This document shows positions 10,694 through 19,345 of a stretch of DNA of 64,000 bases, piece by piece. The notes below the pieces were generated by a model. The model searched no databases and was not told the DNA's origin. It saw only the letters and a program-made list of their open reading frames with translations. The stretch covers positions 40,805-104,804 of the forward strand of contig JAJJXM010000106.1 of assembly GCA_024516155.1 (NCBI GenBank), in the 5' to 3' direction. Numbering within the stretch: the first letter of the stretch is position 1; the number at the start of each line of letters is the position of its first letter. Both the position numbers and the translations under genes were made by a program. Origin of the DNA: Pyronema omphalodes (taxonomy: Eukaryota > Ascomycota > Pezizomycetes > Pezizales > Pyronemataceae).

Positions 10694-10854
10694 TGTTGAA
10701 GTGCGCCTAAGGCCCTAGTGCTTAGGTGGAGGTGGACCACTCTCTATGTATAGGCACTCGCTTGCCCGTCTATGTCTGACTCTTTACGCTCGTTAATACA
10801 TCCGGTTGCCACCTCCACTTTCTTCTTCTTCTCGTGCCTGTGAGACCTTCGACA
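10694..10854 (+). repeat. Copia-1 3' LTR
   Basis: This 161-bp LTR appears identical to the 5' LTR by eye. It is followed by the gcttt duplication at 10855-10859, after which LINE-B ORF1 resumes. Confidence 0.95.
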
Positions 10855-11735
10855 GCTTTGTTCACTGCGAAGCCCACTTCTACTCTCGCGTGGACCGGGA
10901 GGACACTGGGGTTGGAGCCGGGCAGAACGATTTCCTGGGGGCTGGTTCCGGGCTGTCGTTTGACGACGGGGCGAGTAGTGGCGGGTGTGGGGTTGGTGGG
11001 GGGGTTGGCTTTGAAGCGAGTTTTCGTCTTGGAGGGGTCCGCCCACGGCGTCAAGGGTGCGTTGGAGGGGCGGGTTGCAGTCCGGGGTGCGTCGAGGGGG
11101 ATGGCGATGTTGTTGCTGCGTAAGACTTCTTCGAGTATGTGGCATCTCGCTATCCAATGGTGTACGTCGTTGGTGATGGGCTTGGTGGCCGGTGCGGTGT
11201 CGGGGGCGGTCGGGGGGTTGTCGGCGAGGTGGTTGGTTCGGGGCTGGGTGTTGGTTCGGTGTAGTTTGTCGATGCGTTTGGTCACAGTTTCGAGGCGTTG
11301 ATTCATTGGGCGGAGGAGATCCATGATGTTCGTCTTGATCAATTCGGATAAGGTCGCGAGGGTGACGCCGGATGTAGTTACTGCGTGCTGGCTGTCGTTG
11401 AGGTCCAGGTCAGAGTCGGAGTCGGAGTCGGTGTCGGGGTAGTTGTCGGTGTCCATAGCGGTCGGCATTGTTTTGACGGGGGTCCCATCAAGGTTCACGG
11501 GGGTGTTTGTTTTCGGTTGGGTGGCATTTTTGCGAAGGAGGTCAATTCTAGAGTCGGATTTTTTGGTGGAGCGTTTGATGAATTTTGCGGTGACGGTCGT
11601 TGATTTCTTAGAGGTCGCGATGGCGGAGGAGCCAGCGTGCGGGGCGTTGATTCGGGAAAGCTCGTCGTGGCTAACAATATTCTCGGGTACCTGCATACGC
11701 GAGGGCGTGGCAGGGATGGGTGCGTTAGCGTCCAT
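10855..11735 (-). pseudogene. LINE-B ORF1, N-terminal half (left of the Copia break)
   Basis: ORF1 starts at 11735 (MDANAPIPATPSRMQVPENI). The N-terminal region is basic and low in complexity, with an acidic TDSDSDSDLDLNDS stretch. A predicted helical segment follows (LATLSELIKTNIMDLLRPMN, then LETVTKRIDKLHR). The conserved EIVLPGSNPSVLP...VEVGFAVNKA block corresponds to IIIPCPDPRSFP...IAIGTAVNDA in LINE-A. At A|V the Copia begins; the protein resumes at 5410. This shows that the pieces at 4601-5410 and 10855-11735 are one gene. Confidence 0.86.
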
Positions 11736-12157
11736 CGCTTAACCGGTGGTACGGTAAACGATGGCGAGGAGTCACGTGAGGAGGCTCTTGCTAAGCGAGC
11801 ATGAAAATTTCTCGCGAGGAAAGGGGTCCGAAAGGGGGGAAATTTGGGGTATCACCACAACCAGTGCTGCTGGTGGGGGGGGGGGATTTCGGTATGCCGA
11901 AACCGAAAATAAGGTCGGTTTGATGATTGGAGGGCGGGTGGGTGAGCGGCGTTGATGAAAGTGCCCGGAATCCGGCCCGGAGGTCCAGGAATCGCGTTTT
12001 TCCGCTGAATCTCAACGGTAAACGGTAGCTGGTTCCGAAAATCGAGATTCGGGGTAATTCCGAGGTAAGAAATCCATTACCGATTCGAAAATCGGGGAAA
12101 TTGTTGTTGTTGTCGAAAATTCAGGGGGGGGTCAGCGGTTGCTGTGTGGTGTATGCC
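11736..12157 (-). other. LINE-B 5' UTR and 5' terminus
   Basis: This is about 420 bp of non-coding sequence before ORF1. It contains short inverted pieces (gattcgaaaatc, aaaatcgagattcg) and a G/C homopolymer near 11876-11886. The 5' terminus reads ACACCACACAGCAACCGCTGACCCCCCCC on the minus strand in two parts (ACACCACACAGCAACC, GCTGACCCCCCCC). This is the same kind of start as LINE-A and HL. An internal promoter is expected for a LINE but I cannot point to one. Confidence 0.7.
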
Positions 12158-12282
12158 CTGGTCGTCTGGCTGTGAGCAAACCGCACCAATGGCGTAGTCC
12201 GATGCATCTGTCTCCAGGGTTAAGGGTTTTGTGGGGTCGAAATGTCGTAAGATTGGTTCAGAAATCATTGCCCGTTTCAGTT
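12158..12282 (-). pseudogene. Gypsy-1 RT/RNase H junction fragment
   Basis: The residues [17 protein letters not shown] and [17 protein letters not shown] are the connection and first catalytic Asp of a Gypsy RNase H. The frame joins to AFEQLKR at 19346 once LINE-A A2 is removed. The fragment ends at SQPDDQG where LINE-B B1 was inserted. Confidence 0.87.
12271..12282. repeat. Target-site duplication of LINE-A A2, left copy
   Basis: The bases cccgtttcagtt precede the (TTTA)n tail and recur at 19346-19357 after the 5' end of A2. The last two t may belong to the tail. The Gypsy frame is restored by deleting A2 plus one copy. Confidence 0.9.
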
Positions 12283-13032
12283 TATTTATTTATTTATTTA
12301 TTTATTCATACACGCATCCAACCGTAAGGTTATGGCGGTATCTACAAATTAAGTACAATATTGAGAACCTGGGGGTGATGCCAGGTTCCCACTGGGTAAG
12401 CCCCAGAGCTGTCTATGTGGGTGGGAGTGTAGTCTCCCAAGTCTCGTCATGCAGTTTTTCATCTCGCGTCGTCGGATCCAAGGAGCCCTGTGCGCTCGGA
12501 GGCCACCTCGCCGGGTCGTTCCCCCATTTCCTCCACCCTTCCCCTCCCATATTTAACCATTTTCCCGCCTTTATTCCCTCCACAAATCAGAAACAGAACG
12601 AAAAAAGAAAAATTAACTCCTCCGGGCCACCGCCCCCGCGCCTCCCCTCTCTCCCCTCTCTCTATCCGTATCCTCAACTCCTCTGCGCTCCCTCTCTCAT
12701 CCCTCTCCGCTGCTCCCGCCGTCCGCGCCTCTGCCCCATCTCTATCGCCCCGCATCATCGCCTCTCACTCGCCACCGTCTCCTATCGCCTTTCCCGCGCG
12801 CCTCGCATCTTCGCCTTCCCTCCCATCTCACGTCCCTCTTGACCTTCCCCAAAGAAACAAAAGAAAAACAGGAAAAAGTAATCCTCCTCGTCCCCTCGTT
12901 GCTCCTCCTGCCCCTTCTGCCTCGCTCCTCGTCCCCCGTGTCTCCTCCTTCTCTCCTGCCCTTCCTCCTGTCGTCATTCCTATCATTTGTTTATATTTAT
13001 TATTATTTATTTTTTTTTTTTTTTTTTTTTTG
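12283..13032 (-). other. LINE-A 3' module: internal poly(A), purine-rich 3' UTR, (AAAT)n tail
   Basis: Directly after the ORF2 stop (13035) comes a run of about 23 A on the sense strand (13010-13032). It is followed by about 700 bp of purine-rich sequence and a (TAAA)n tail at about 12283-12305. The last 300 bp match the 3' ends of HL1 and HL7 (for example GGAGGCCACCTCGCCGGG on the plus strand and cataaccttacggttg on the sense strand). A LINE normally ends at its poly(A); the extra module behind it suggests that a terminal unit was added later. Confidence 0.75.
12320..12331 (-). promoter_or_regulatory. 3' hairpin AACC-TTAC-GGTT near the tail
   Basis: The sense strand reads AACCTTACGGTT, a 4-bp stem with a 4-nt loop about 15 nt before the tail. 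Equivalent hairpins are at 36996-37007 (TTAC), 59238-59249 (TTAC), 62676-62687 (TTAC), 48185-48196 (TTCG), 34530-34541 (TTCG, one G-T pair), 53304-53315 (TTTG) and 51156-51168 (AATAA). The stem is kept while loops differ. In eel and zebrafish L2-type LINEs a 3' stem-loop is the RT recognition site; the same role here is inferred. Confidence 0.6.
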
Positions 13033-13034
13033 CA

Positions 13035-16000
13035 TTAGTTTTCGTGGGTTTCTGCGTGCTCGTCCGTTAGGTCCAGCAGCGTCCCCCAGCCTGTCGTCAG
13101 TGAACGAGGGGTGTCCTCCTCTGCGGGGTGGGTACTCAACTTCGCGTGTGCCCATTCGGCGGTCGCCACCTTGGTGTCCGAGATCATGGTAGACAGAGCT
13201 TTTGTGCCGGCGGTCGTATACAAGATCGTGGGGAGAGTCAGTTGGCGTCGTCGGGGGATTCGTAATGTACGTCGTAGTTCAGTCCGCTGTGTGTTGAAGT
13301 TCGGGCATGAGAGGATTAGGTGTTTGGGGGTCTGTGGGGGGTGTAGTGGGCAGTGGCATGAGCGGGAGGGGTATTTGGCAGTGGGGGGGTGTGCTAGGCA
13401 GTCCAAGAAATATCCATGGCCTGTACGAAGTCCCAATATAGCTGTCGATATCTTACGCGGGACGGTGGTGTATGCGTTGTCGAGTCTTTTGCGGTGGGGG
13501 GCAGTGTACGTCTTGGGCTTCGGTGACGAAGAGTCCCAATCTACCCAGTCGGTGATATACTGCTCGCGTACCTGGCGTCTAACCCAGGAGAGGGAGATCG
13601 GGGGAGGAGCGGTTGGATTGAGGGAGGTAGCTGTTTTTGCAAGGAGGTCGGCTGTGTCGTGCCCGGGGATGTCTGTGTGTCCGGGGACCCAATGTAGAGT
13701 GACGGATGCTCCGGATCGGCTAGGAGCGGACACCGTCGTGCGAATCGAGAGGGCCAGTTCTTGGCCGGGGCCGTAGGAGGAGCGGGAGGCGCGAAGGATT
13801 GCTGCTTGATTGTCCGTGAAAATGTGTATTTTTCGGCGGGTGTGTCTGTTGAGGGTGATGATCCTTTGGCAAGTGGCGAGGCAGTCGTGTATAGCTCTGA
13901 GCTCTGCGTCGAAGACTTCGGTTGTGTCGCCCATTGGGATGGATTCTTCCACCCGGTGAGGTAAGCCGTCGGTGATGCAGTATCCCGCTCCGGTTCTTCC
14001 GTTCAATTGTGAACCGTCGGTATATGCAATGATGTTGCGGGGGTCTGCGCGGAGGGTCTGGAGCAACGCTACGTGTGTCGTGGCCGCCTCTGATTTCGGT
14101 AGGGGGGTGATGTTGATTTTGAGGCGGGGGCGCTCCCATGGGGTGGGGTTGGGCTGTGCTGTGTTTTCGATGGTGTCGTCAGGCAGTACCCACTTGCTGA
14201 CGGAGCGGAGCATGGTGACGAGATGGGAGGGGGCTGTGCCGGGTGACTGCCATTGGTGGTCATACTCGTGTGGGCTGCAGATGGAGGAGTGAAAGTGATC
14301 GGGGGTGGGGAAGGAGGAGGGGGCTGTGCCGGGTGACTGCCATTGGTGGTCATACTCGTGTGGGCTGCAGATGGAGGAGTGAAAGTGATCGGGAACGGGG
14401 AAGGAGGAGGGGCAGCGTCTAACTACGGGGTGATTGGGGGGGAGAGAGAGGAGGCGGAGAACGTATTTGCGGGTGCGGTGGTGTAGGCGGACTGAAACCG
14501 GGGGGATAGCTGCTTCGTTGTGGAGGGCTAAGATTGGCGTCGAGGTGAATGCGTTCAGAATTCGGCGGAGGGCGGAGTTTTGTTGCGTTTGTAGTAAGTT
14601 GGCGAGGCTTTTTTGCCCTGTCCACCAGATCTCGGAGCCAAAGTCGGACCTAGATAGCACACACGCGATGTAAAGGGTTCTCGTCGCAGACGGGGACAGA
14701 CCTGTTTCGTGGCGAGCGAGGCTTCGGAGGGCGTTGAGGGACCTGGCGGCGGCCGTCAGTCTTGTTTTCACATGATAAGAGAAGGAGAGTTTTCTATCAA
14801 AAAATATTCCAATCCACCGAACCACGTCCGTCCGTCCTCCTTTCGTTCCTGGGGTGATGATTGTTCCGTTGGGCAAGCGTACGCTGACTGCATCGGTGAT
14901 CGTGTCTGTGCGGGAGCTGTGGAAGTGCAGCAGCTCCGATTTCGAGTTATCGAATGCTACGGCATTCGTTCGGGCCCATGCGAAGGCGGTGCGAGCCGCG
15001 GCTTCCAGTTCTCGGGCATTTTCTTCTCTGGTACGCCCGTGTGCGACGAGAGCTACGTTGTGCATGTAGCTTGGGGTCCATAGCGTGGGGTGAGTTGTCT
15101 GTAGTTTGTCGAATAGTGGGCGTAGGTAGATGAGGAAGAGGATGGGGGACGCCGGGGAACCTTGGGGGATGCCCGTCCTGATGGGTCGCTGTATGTCTGT
15201 TCGTCCGTCGAACGAGAGGGCCGTTGTTCTGTTGCTTAGGAAGGTCGAACACCAGGAAACAACTGCGGTCGGGCATCCCAGTGCGCGCATTGTCGTGAGG
15301 AGGCGCGCGGAGGAGACATTATCGAAGGCTCCTCGTACATCTAAAAATAGCGCGGAGGTCACCATGCGGCGTCCCGCATTCGCTTCGACCTCGTGCGTTA
15401 GGGCCATTGCAGCGTCGATAGCCGAGCGTTTAGGGCGCCCGCCTATCTGGTCTGCATGTAGTATGTCGTGTGACTCCGCCATGAGGCTGAGCCGAGTCGC
15501 CATAAGTTTTTCTAGAATTTTTCCCATGCAGTTCAGCAACGCAATGGGACGATAGGCCTTAATTGTGCTGTAGTCAGGTTTGTTCGGTTTCGGGATAACC
15601 ACCGTCGTTGCTTCACGCCAGCACCTTGGGTGGTATCCTTTGTCACCTAGCCTTGCGTACAGCGCATCGAATACCTTGGGGATTGCGTCATGGGCTCTCC
15701 TTAGGCATGCGAATGTTATCATGTCGGGACCGGGGGCTTTCTTGGGGGAGGAGGAGTAAATGGCGTGACGTATTTCTTCGGGGGTAAATGTGTGCCAGGG
15801 GATAATGGGGTGTGTGGGGGGGGTTTGAGTCTGGGGGGCAGCGGGGGGGGGGGGGGGGGGGGTGGGAAGAGAGCCTGAAAGGCGTTTACTTTGCCTTCGA
15901 AGTCAACATGTACCTTGTCTATCCCACCTACCTGGGTCTTCATTGGGGGGGTCAGCTGGGCGCGCCGGGGGTTTGTATATCTGAACGCGGCCCAGACATC

Positions 16001-17137
16001 GGGACCTTCTGCGGCAGCCAGGTATTCTTTCCACAGGGAGTCTTTCGCATGTCGCACTCTTCGGTAGTGGGTGTTCCGGAGGCGTTTGTATTCCGCATGA
16101 TGCGCTGGGAGGCGGGTAGTTTTCCATCTCTTTCGCGCGCTCTGCATGTTCCGTCGAGTTGTGTTAAGTTCCTCCGTCCACCACCTCTTCAAGCGAGGAG
16201 TCGGGGAGAGGGTGGGTGTCGCTTTTTGAGCAGCTGCCTGAATGGAGTCCCGAATGAGAGCGGCCCATTCGTCCAGATTACTTGCGGACGGGTTTGCGCG
16301 GAGGTGTGTCCAGTATGGGTGACTGGCCTCGGCGAGGGTTTGTAGCTCCCTGGTAAAGGTCTCCCAGTCCGTTTTTCGCCAGTTAAGTGGTGGGGCGGTA
16401 GGGGTGGCGGTGTCATGATATGGGTGGAGGGACGTTAGTTGAAAGCGGATGACCTCGTGGTCTGAACCTGTGGCTAGGTCGTCGTCGACTGCCCAGTTTG
16501 TGATTTCCCTTGTCATCGCGGGGGATGTCAGGGTCAGGTCCAGAACCGACGAGCCCGAGCCGTCCTTGTACTGGTGGGTCGGGACGTCGGGGACGTTCGC
16601 CAGATTCCAGTGGTGAGTCTCGATCAATTCCACAATCTCTTCAGCTCGGGCTGTCCTGCGAGTGTTGGAATCCCACAACGGGTGGTGTGCGTTGAGGTCT
16701 CCCGTGATGACACATCGGCGAGGGAGGACGAGGGGGGTGAGGGCTCGGGGTAGGGTGTATAGTTTGGAAAGTGGGTCGCGTTCATTATAGCTGTTAAGCA
16801 AAAAGAAGGGGGGTATTAGGGGTGTGCGGACCTCGAGGACTTGTAGGTCTGGGTCTGCGGTGACATCTGGTCGAGGGGTGACGCTGATGTGGGGGTTCAA
16901 ACGAGAGACGTAGGCGGCGGTCCGGTTGACCTTGTGATAACCGCGGGGGGGAAGCAAAAGAATGAAGTTGGGGTGGGTTATAGCGAATTTGGGGTCCTTG
17001 ACGTTTACCTCTTGGACAAGAATGATGTCGGTGGTAGCGCTTGCTGTATTTAGCAGCGTCGTGAGGGCGGTGGTGCTGCGATTCGTGTTGTGGGACACGA
17101 TGCGGAGGGTCGCCGCTGATGAATGTTGTCTATTCAT
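13035..17137 (-). pseudogene. LINE-A ORF2 (A2): endonuclease, RT, RNase H, inactivated
   Basis: The endonuclease half starts at 17137 (MNRQHSSAATLRIVSHNTNR) with VQEVNVKD, TGDLNAHHPLW and GSDHEVIRF. It leaves frame in a C20 homopolymer (15843-15862). The RT half is open from 15722 to 13035: KPNKPDYSTIKAYRPIALLN, DVRGAFDNVSS, GIPQGSPASPILFL. The catalytic motif is YMHN (about 15060), where A3 has YMDD, so the enzyme should be dead. RNase H follows with AYTDGSQLN, FDAELRAIHDCL, IFTDNQAA and HWVPGHTDIPGHDTAD. A 30-residue tandem duplication lies before the RNase H (14231-14410). The C-terminus has a zinc-like CHCPLHPPQTPKHLILSC. Confidence 0.9.
14231..14410 (-). repeat. Two tandem 90-bp units inside LINE-A A2 ORF2
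   Basis: The units at 14231-14320 and 14321-14410 are nearly identical and in frame. They duplicate 30 residues (FHSSICSPHEYDHQWQSPGT and neighbours) between the RT thumb region and the RNase H. The other LINE-A copies in the window do not cover this site fully, so I cannot tell whether it is specific to A2. Confidence 0.85.
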
Positions 17138-19049
17138 CGGCGGTCATGGTGGTATCGGTAATGGGGTCGGTTTCGGCGGGGATGTTGTCGTAGGTGGTGT
17201 CTGGGCGGGTTTTGAGCCATGCCTCTCGCACAATTCCTATTTTCACTGGGCATTCAGTGCTGTATGCTGCGTGTTGAGTGTCAGCATGTCCTGCGGCTAC
17301 GCAGTTCGAGCATCTGTAAACGGTGTGGATGCACTTCCTGCCCTTCTGTTTGGGGCATTCTCCACAGAAGTGGTATTCCGTTGGGTGTACGGCGGCGCAT
17401 ATGGCGCAGGTAGGTCCGTTGTCGGCGGCGCACGTTGCGTGGTGGTGGCCAAACTTCTGGCACCTACGACATTGGTCGATGGGCCTGGCGGAGAAGAACT
17501 CGGTGACTTTTCGTGGTTCGAACAGGACGACGACCTTCGTGCGTTTCAATGTGTTGTAGTCGTTGAGAGAGTTGAGGGCGATCATGACGCTCGACGCCGA
17601 CTTACCGGCCCGTTTGTCGGGGTGAGATATGTATCGCTGTGGTTGGGTTAAGCTGACGGAGTGGTTTCGCTCGATCTCGGCTTGCAGTTTTTGCATGCCT
17701 TCTTCGGAGTCTGGGTAGTACTCGGTTGGTATGCCGTGGACCGCCAGTTTGTACCACTTCTCGTTTATGCGGGGGGGCAGCAACGTAGGGGTGTACTGTG
17801 CGGGCGGCTTCGAGTATAAGGGGCAGGAGGGGGGTAATATCGGCGGGTGCAGTTTGGGGGGGGGGGGGGTCAAAATAAGGTTTCCTTTCACATTCTTCTT
17901 CACCATCGAGATGGAGACCTTCTCAGAAACATTTGCTGCGCGCAAGGCGTCGTTGACGGCTGTTCCGATTGCTATCTTGGAGCTCTCTGGGAAGGAACGG
18001 GGATCCGGGCATGGGATAATAATGTTGGTGGGGGGGGGGGATTCTTTCTTTTGGGCCTTGGCGGGTTTGGTGGTTTGTTTAGGAGGTGTAGGGGTAGCAG
18101 CGGGGAATAACTTCTTCGTTGCGGGTACTTCTTCTTGCCATGGGGTGGAGGGGTTCTGATCGGGGCGTGGGGCGTGGACGGGGAGGGGGATCTTGTGTTT
18201 CTTGAGCTCGTTCTCGGCATCAAGACAGCGCTTCTTCCAGTAGGCAAGTTCCTTAGGGGAGGGGGCAGCGGGGGTGGGGGCGTGAATAGAGGGGAGATCG
18301 TTGGATTCGGGGGAGGGTGAGGCGGGGGTAGTGGGGTTCTCGGGGGTGGAGGATGATTCGACGGGGGAGAGGAGGGCGGAGATGTCTTCGTTGGGGAGTA
18401 TGACGGGGGCAATGCGGGACAGGAGGTCATGGACAGCACGGATTGTAGACTGGTATTTGTGGATGGATCGGAACGCTTGGGTGACTCTGTCGTTCGTGGC
18501 TTTGTCGGCGTGTCGAAACATGTCCGTGGCGGTGTTGAGATTGTCGTTGAGTTGGTCGATGGATGTTGCGAGGCTGTCGGTGGCAGGGTTGGTAGTCAGG
18601 GGGTTGTCGGTGTCACGGCGGAGGCGTTGGACTCCAGCGGGAACGGGGGTGGAGTCGGCGGCGATGTGGGTGATGGAGTGGGCGGTGGAGGCAGCTGGGC
18701 GTTTCTTCGATTTGTCGGCTTGGCGTTGAACGGTGTACTTGGGGTCGGGGTTGGTCAATACGTCGGGGGTGTCATTGTTGTCAGGTAGGGTTTTCTTATT
18801 GTGGGGGGTTTTGGGGGGAGCGTTATTGGTGTTGCGCGCGACGGGGGTGGGGGAGCTTTCGCGGGAAGACGCGTCTTCGTCGCTAGAGTCATCGCTGACG
18901 TCAGAGCACGTGTCTACGTGCATTTCCGTGTCGGACGCGTCGGACCCTTGCGGCTCTGCGTTAGCGCGTTTTTCCTTCCCGAGTGCTCGAGGGGGCGCTT
19001 TGTCGGGGGGGAGGGGCTGTTTCTCAACAGCGGAGGATCGGGTGGGCAT
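17130..19049 (-). CDS. LINE-A ORF1 (A2), open, 639 residues
   Basis: ORF1 binds the element RNA. It starts MPTRSSAVEKQPLPPDK, has a basic and acidic low-complexity N-terminus, and a helical block (SLATSIDQLNDNLNTATDMF). A proline-rich region leads to IAIGTAVNDALRAAN and KWYKLAVHGIPTE. Three zinc knuckles close the protein: CRRCQKFGHHHATC, CAICAAVHPTEYHFC, CSNCVAAGHADTQHAAYSTEC. Between two C-rich sites (about 17861-17873 and 17787-17790) the frame differs from the conserved one (QTTPADITPHLPLILKAART in A5), so a pair of compensating indels garbles about 30 residues. The frame is open but probably not wild type. Confidence 0.88.
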   Translation of the reverse strand: MPTRSSAVEKQPLPPDKAPPRALGKEKRANAEPQGSDASDTEMHVDTCSDVSDDSSDEDASSRESSPTPVARNTNNAPPKTPHNKKTLPDNNDTPDVLTNPDPKYTVQRQADKSKKRPAASTAHSITHIAADSTPVPAGVQRLRRDTDNPLTTNPATDSLATSIDQLNDNLNTATDMFRHADKATNDRVTQAFRSIHKYQSTIRAVHDLLSRIAPVILPNEDISALLSPVESSSTPENPTTPASPSPESNDLPSIHAPTPAAPSPKELAYWKKRCLDAENELKKHKIPLPVHAPRPDQNPSTPWQEEVPATKKLFPAATPTPPKQTTKPAKAQKKESPPPTNIIIPCPDPRSFPESSKIAIGTAVNDALRAANVSEKVSISMVKKNVKGNLILTPPPPKLHPPILPPSCPLYSKPPAQYTPTLLPPRINEKWYKLAVHGIPTEYYPDSEEGMQKLQAEIERNHSVSLTQPQRYISHPDKRAGKSASSVMIALNSLNDYNTLKRTKVVVLFEPRKVTEFFSARPIDQCRRCQKFGHHHATCAADNGPTCAICAAVHPTEYHFCGECPKQKGRKCIHTVYRCSNCVAAGHADTQHAAYSTECPVKIGIVREAWLKTRPDTTYDNIPAETDPITDTTMTADE

Positions 19050-19345
19050 CGGAAGTTCGGAATAAGTTGTTTCTGCGGTAGCGACAAGGAATCCGCGATT
19101 GAGATGATGATTTTTGATGTGGGTGGAGGGTGGTGTTGATGGGACCGGTTTGCGGGGCTTTTCTCAGGGGCCCGAAAACTCCCTTTCGATGAAAACTCAA
19201 CGAAAAAGAGAGGGCCTGATCTGGAAAGGCTGCGAATAGGTAATTCGGGGCTGCCGAACAATAATCCGCGATAAAATCTTGCGATTTCGGCGTGGTTGTT
19301 GAAAAGGCAGGGGGGGGTCGCTCTTTGCTGGGTGGTGGTGTCCAC
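19050..19345 (-). other. LINE-A 5' UTR and 5' terminus
   Basis: This is about 295 bp before ORF1, conserved in A1, A3 and A5. The 5' terminus after the duplication is TGGACACCACCACCCAGC, then AAAGAGCGACCCCCCC. A repeated motif gagttttcatcga occurs near 19180-19200. No TATA box is obvious, as expected for an internal-promoter LINE. Confidence 0.78.

Larger units (their letters stand above)
5411..10854 (+). mobile_element. Copia-1, complete Ty1/Copia LTR retrotransposon
   Basis: The 5,444-bp element has two 161-bp LTRs that look identical (TGTTGAAG...TTCGACA), flanked by gcttt duplications. The order is gag, UGA, protease-integrase, a 394-bp intron, then RT-RNase H; integrase before RT defines Copia. 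A primer site at 5572 and a purine tract before 10694 are present. Identical LTRs suggest recent insertion. Compared with Copia-2 it has changes at normally conserved RT residues (YCLKQAPR for YGLKQAPR, IDYGETYAP for IDYDETYAP), so this copy may be impaired although its frames are open. Confidence 0.96.
1881..12157 (-). mobile_element. LINE-B copy B1, split by Copia-1 and LINE-A A1
   Basis: This is a second LINE family with the same plan as LINE-A: 5' UTR, ORF1 with zinc knuckles, and ORF2 with endonuclease, RT and RNase H. It runs on the minus strand. Its 5' end is near 12157, where Gypsy coding sequence (SQPDDQG) stops and the motif ACACCACACAGCAACC begins. Copia-1 (5411-10854) interrupts ORF1 with a 5-bp duplication. 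LINE-A A1 interrupts ORF2 at about 1881. The 3' part lies left of the window. The nest order is Gypsy, then LINE-B, then Copia-1 and A1. Confidence 0.87.
12283..19345 (-). mobile_element. LINE-A copy A2, full-length
   Basis: This 7.06-kb non-LTR retrotransposon is complete from 5' terminus to tail and sits in the Gypsy RT with a 10-12 bp duplication. Order on the minus strand: 5' UTR (19345-19050), ORF1, ORF2 overlapping ORF1 by 8 nt, an internal poly(A) tract right after the ORF2 stop, a 0.7-kb 3' module, a hairpin, and an (AAAT)n tail. The plan (ORF1 zinc knuckles, endonuclease, RT, RNase H) fits the Tad1/I-like LINEs of fungi. It is dead: the RT active site is YMHN and ORF2 is split at a C-run. 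Confidence 0.93.

Noticed and set aside
12490..13038. Pro/Ser-rich plus-strand frames in the 3' module
   Set aside because: Low-complexity translation of pyrimidine-rich DNA. Similar frames occur at 62753-63572 without conserved sequence.
17130..19049. Treating LINE-A A2 ORF1 as fully wild type because it is open
   Set aside because: Comparison with A5 and LINE-B shows about 30 residues out of frame between two compensating indels near C-runs.
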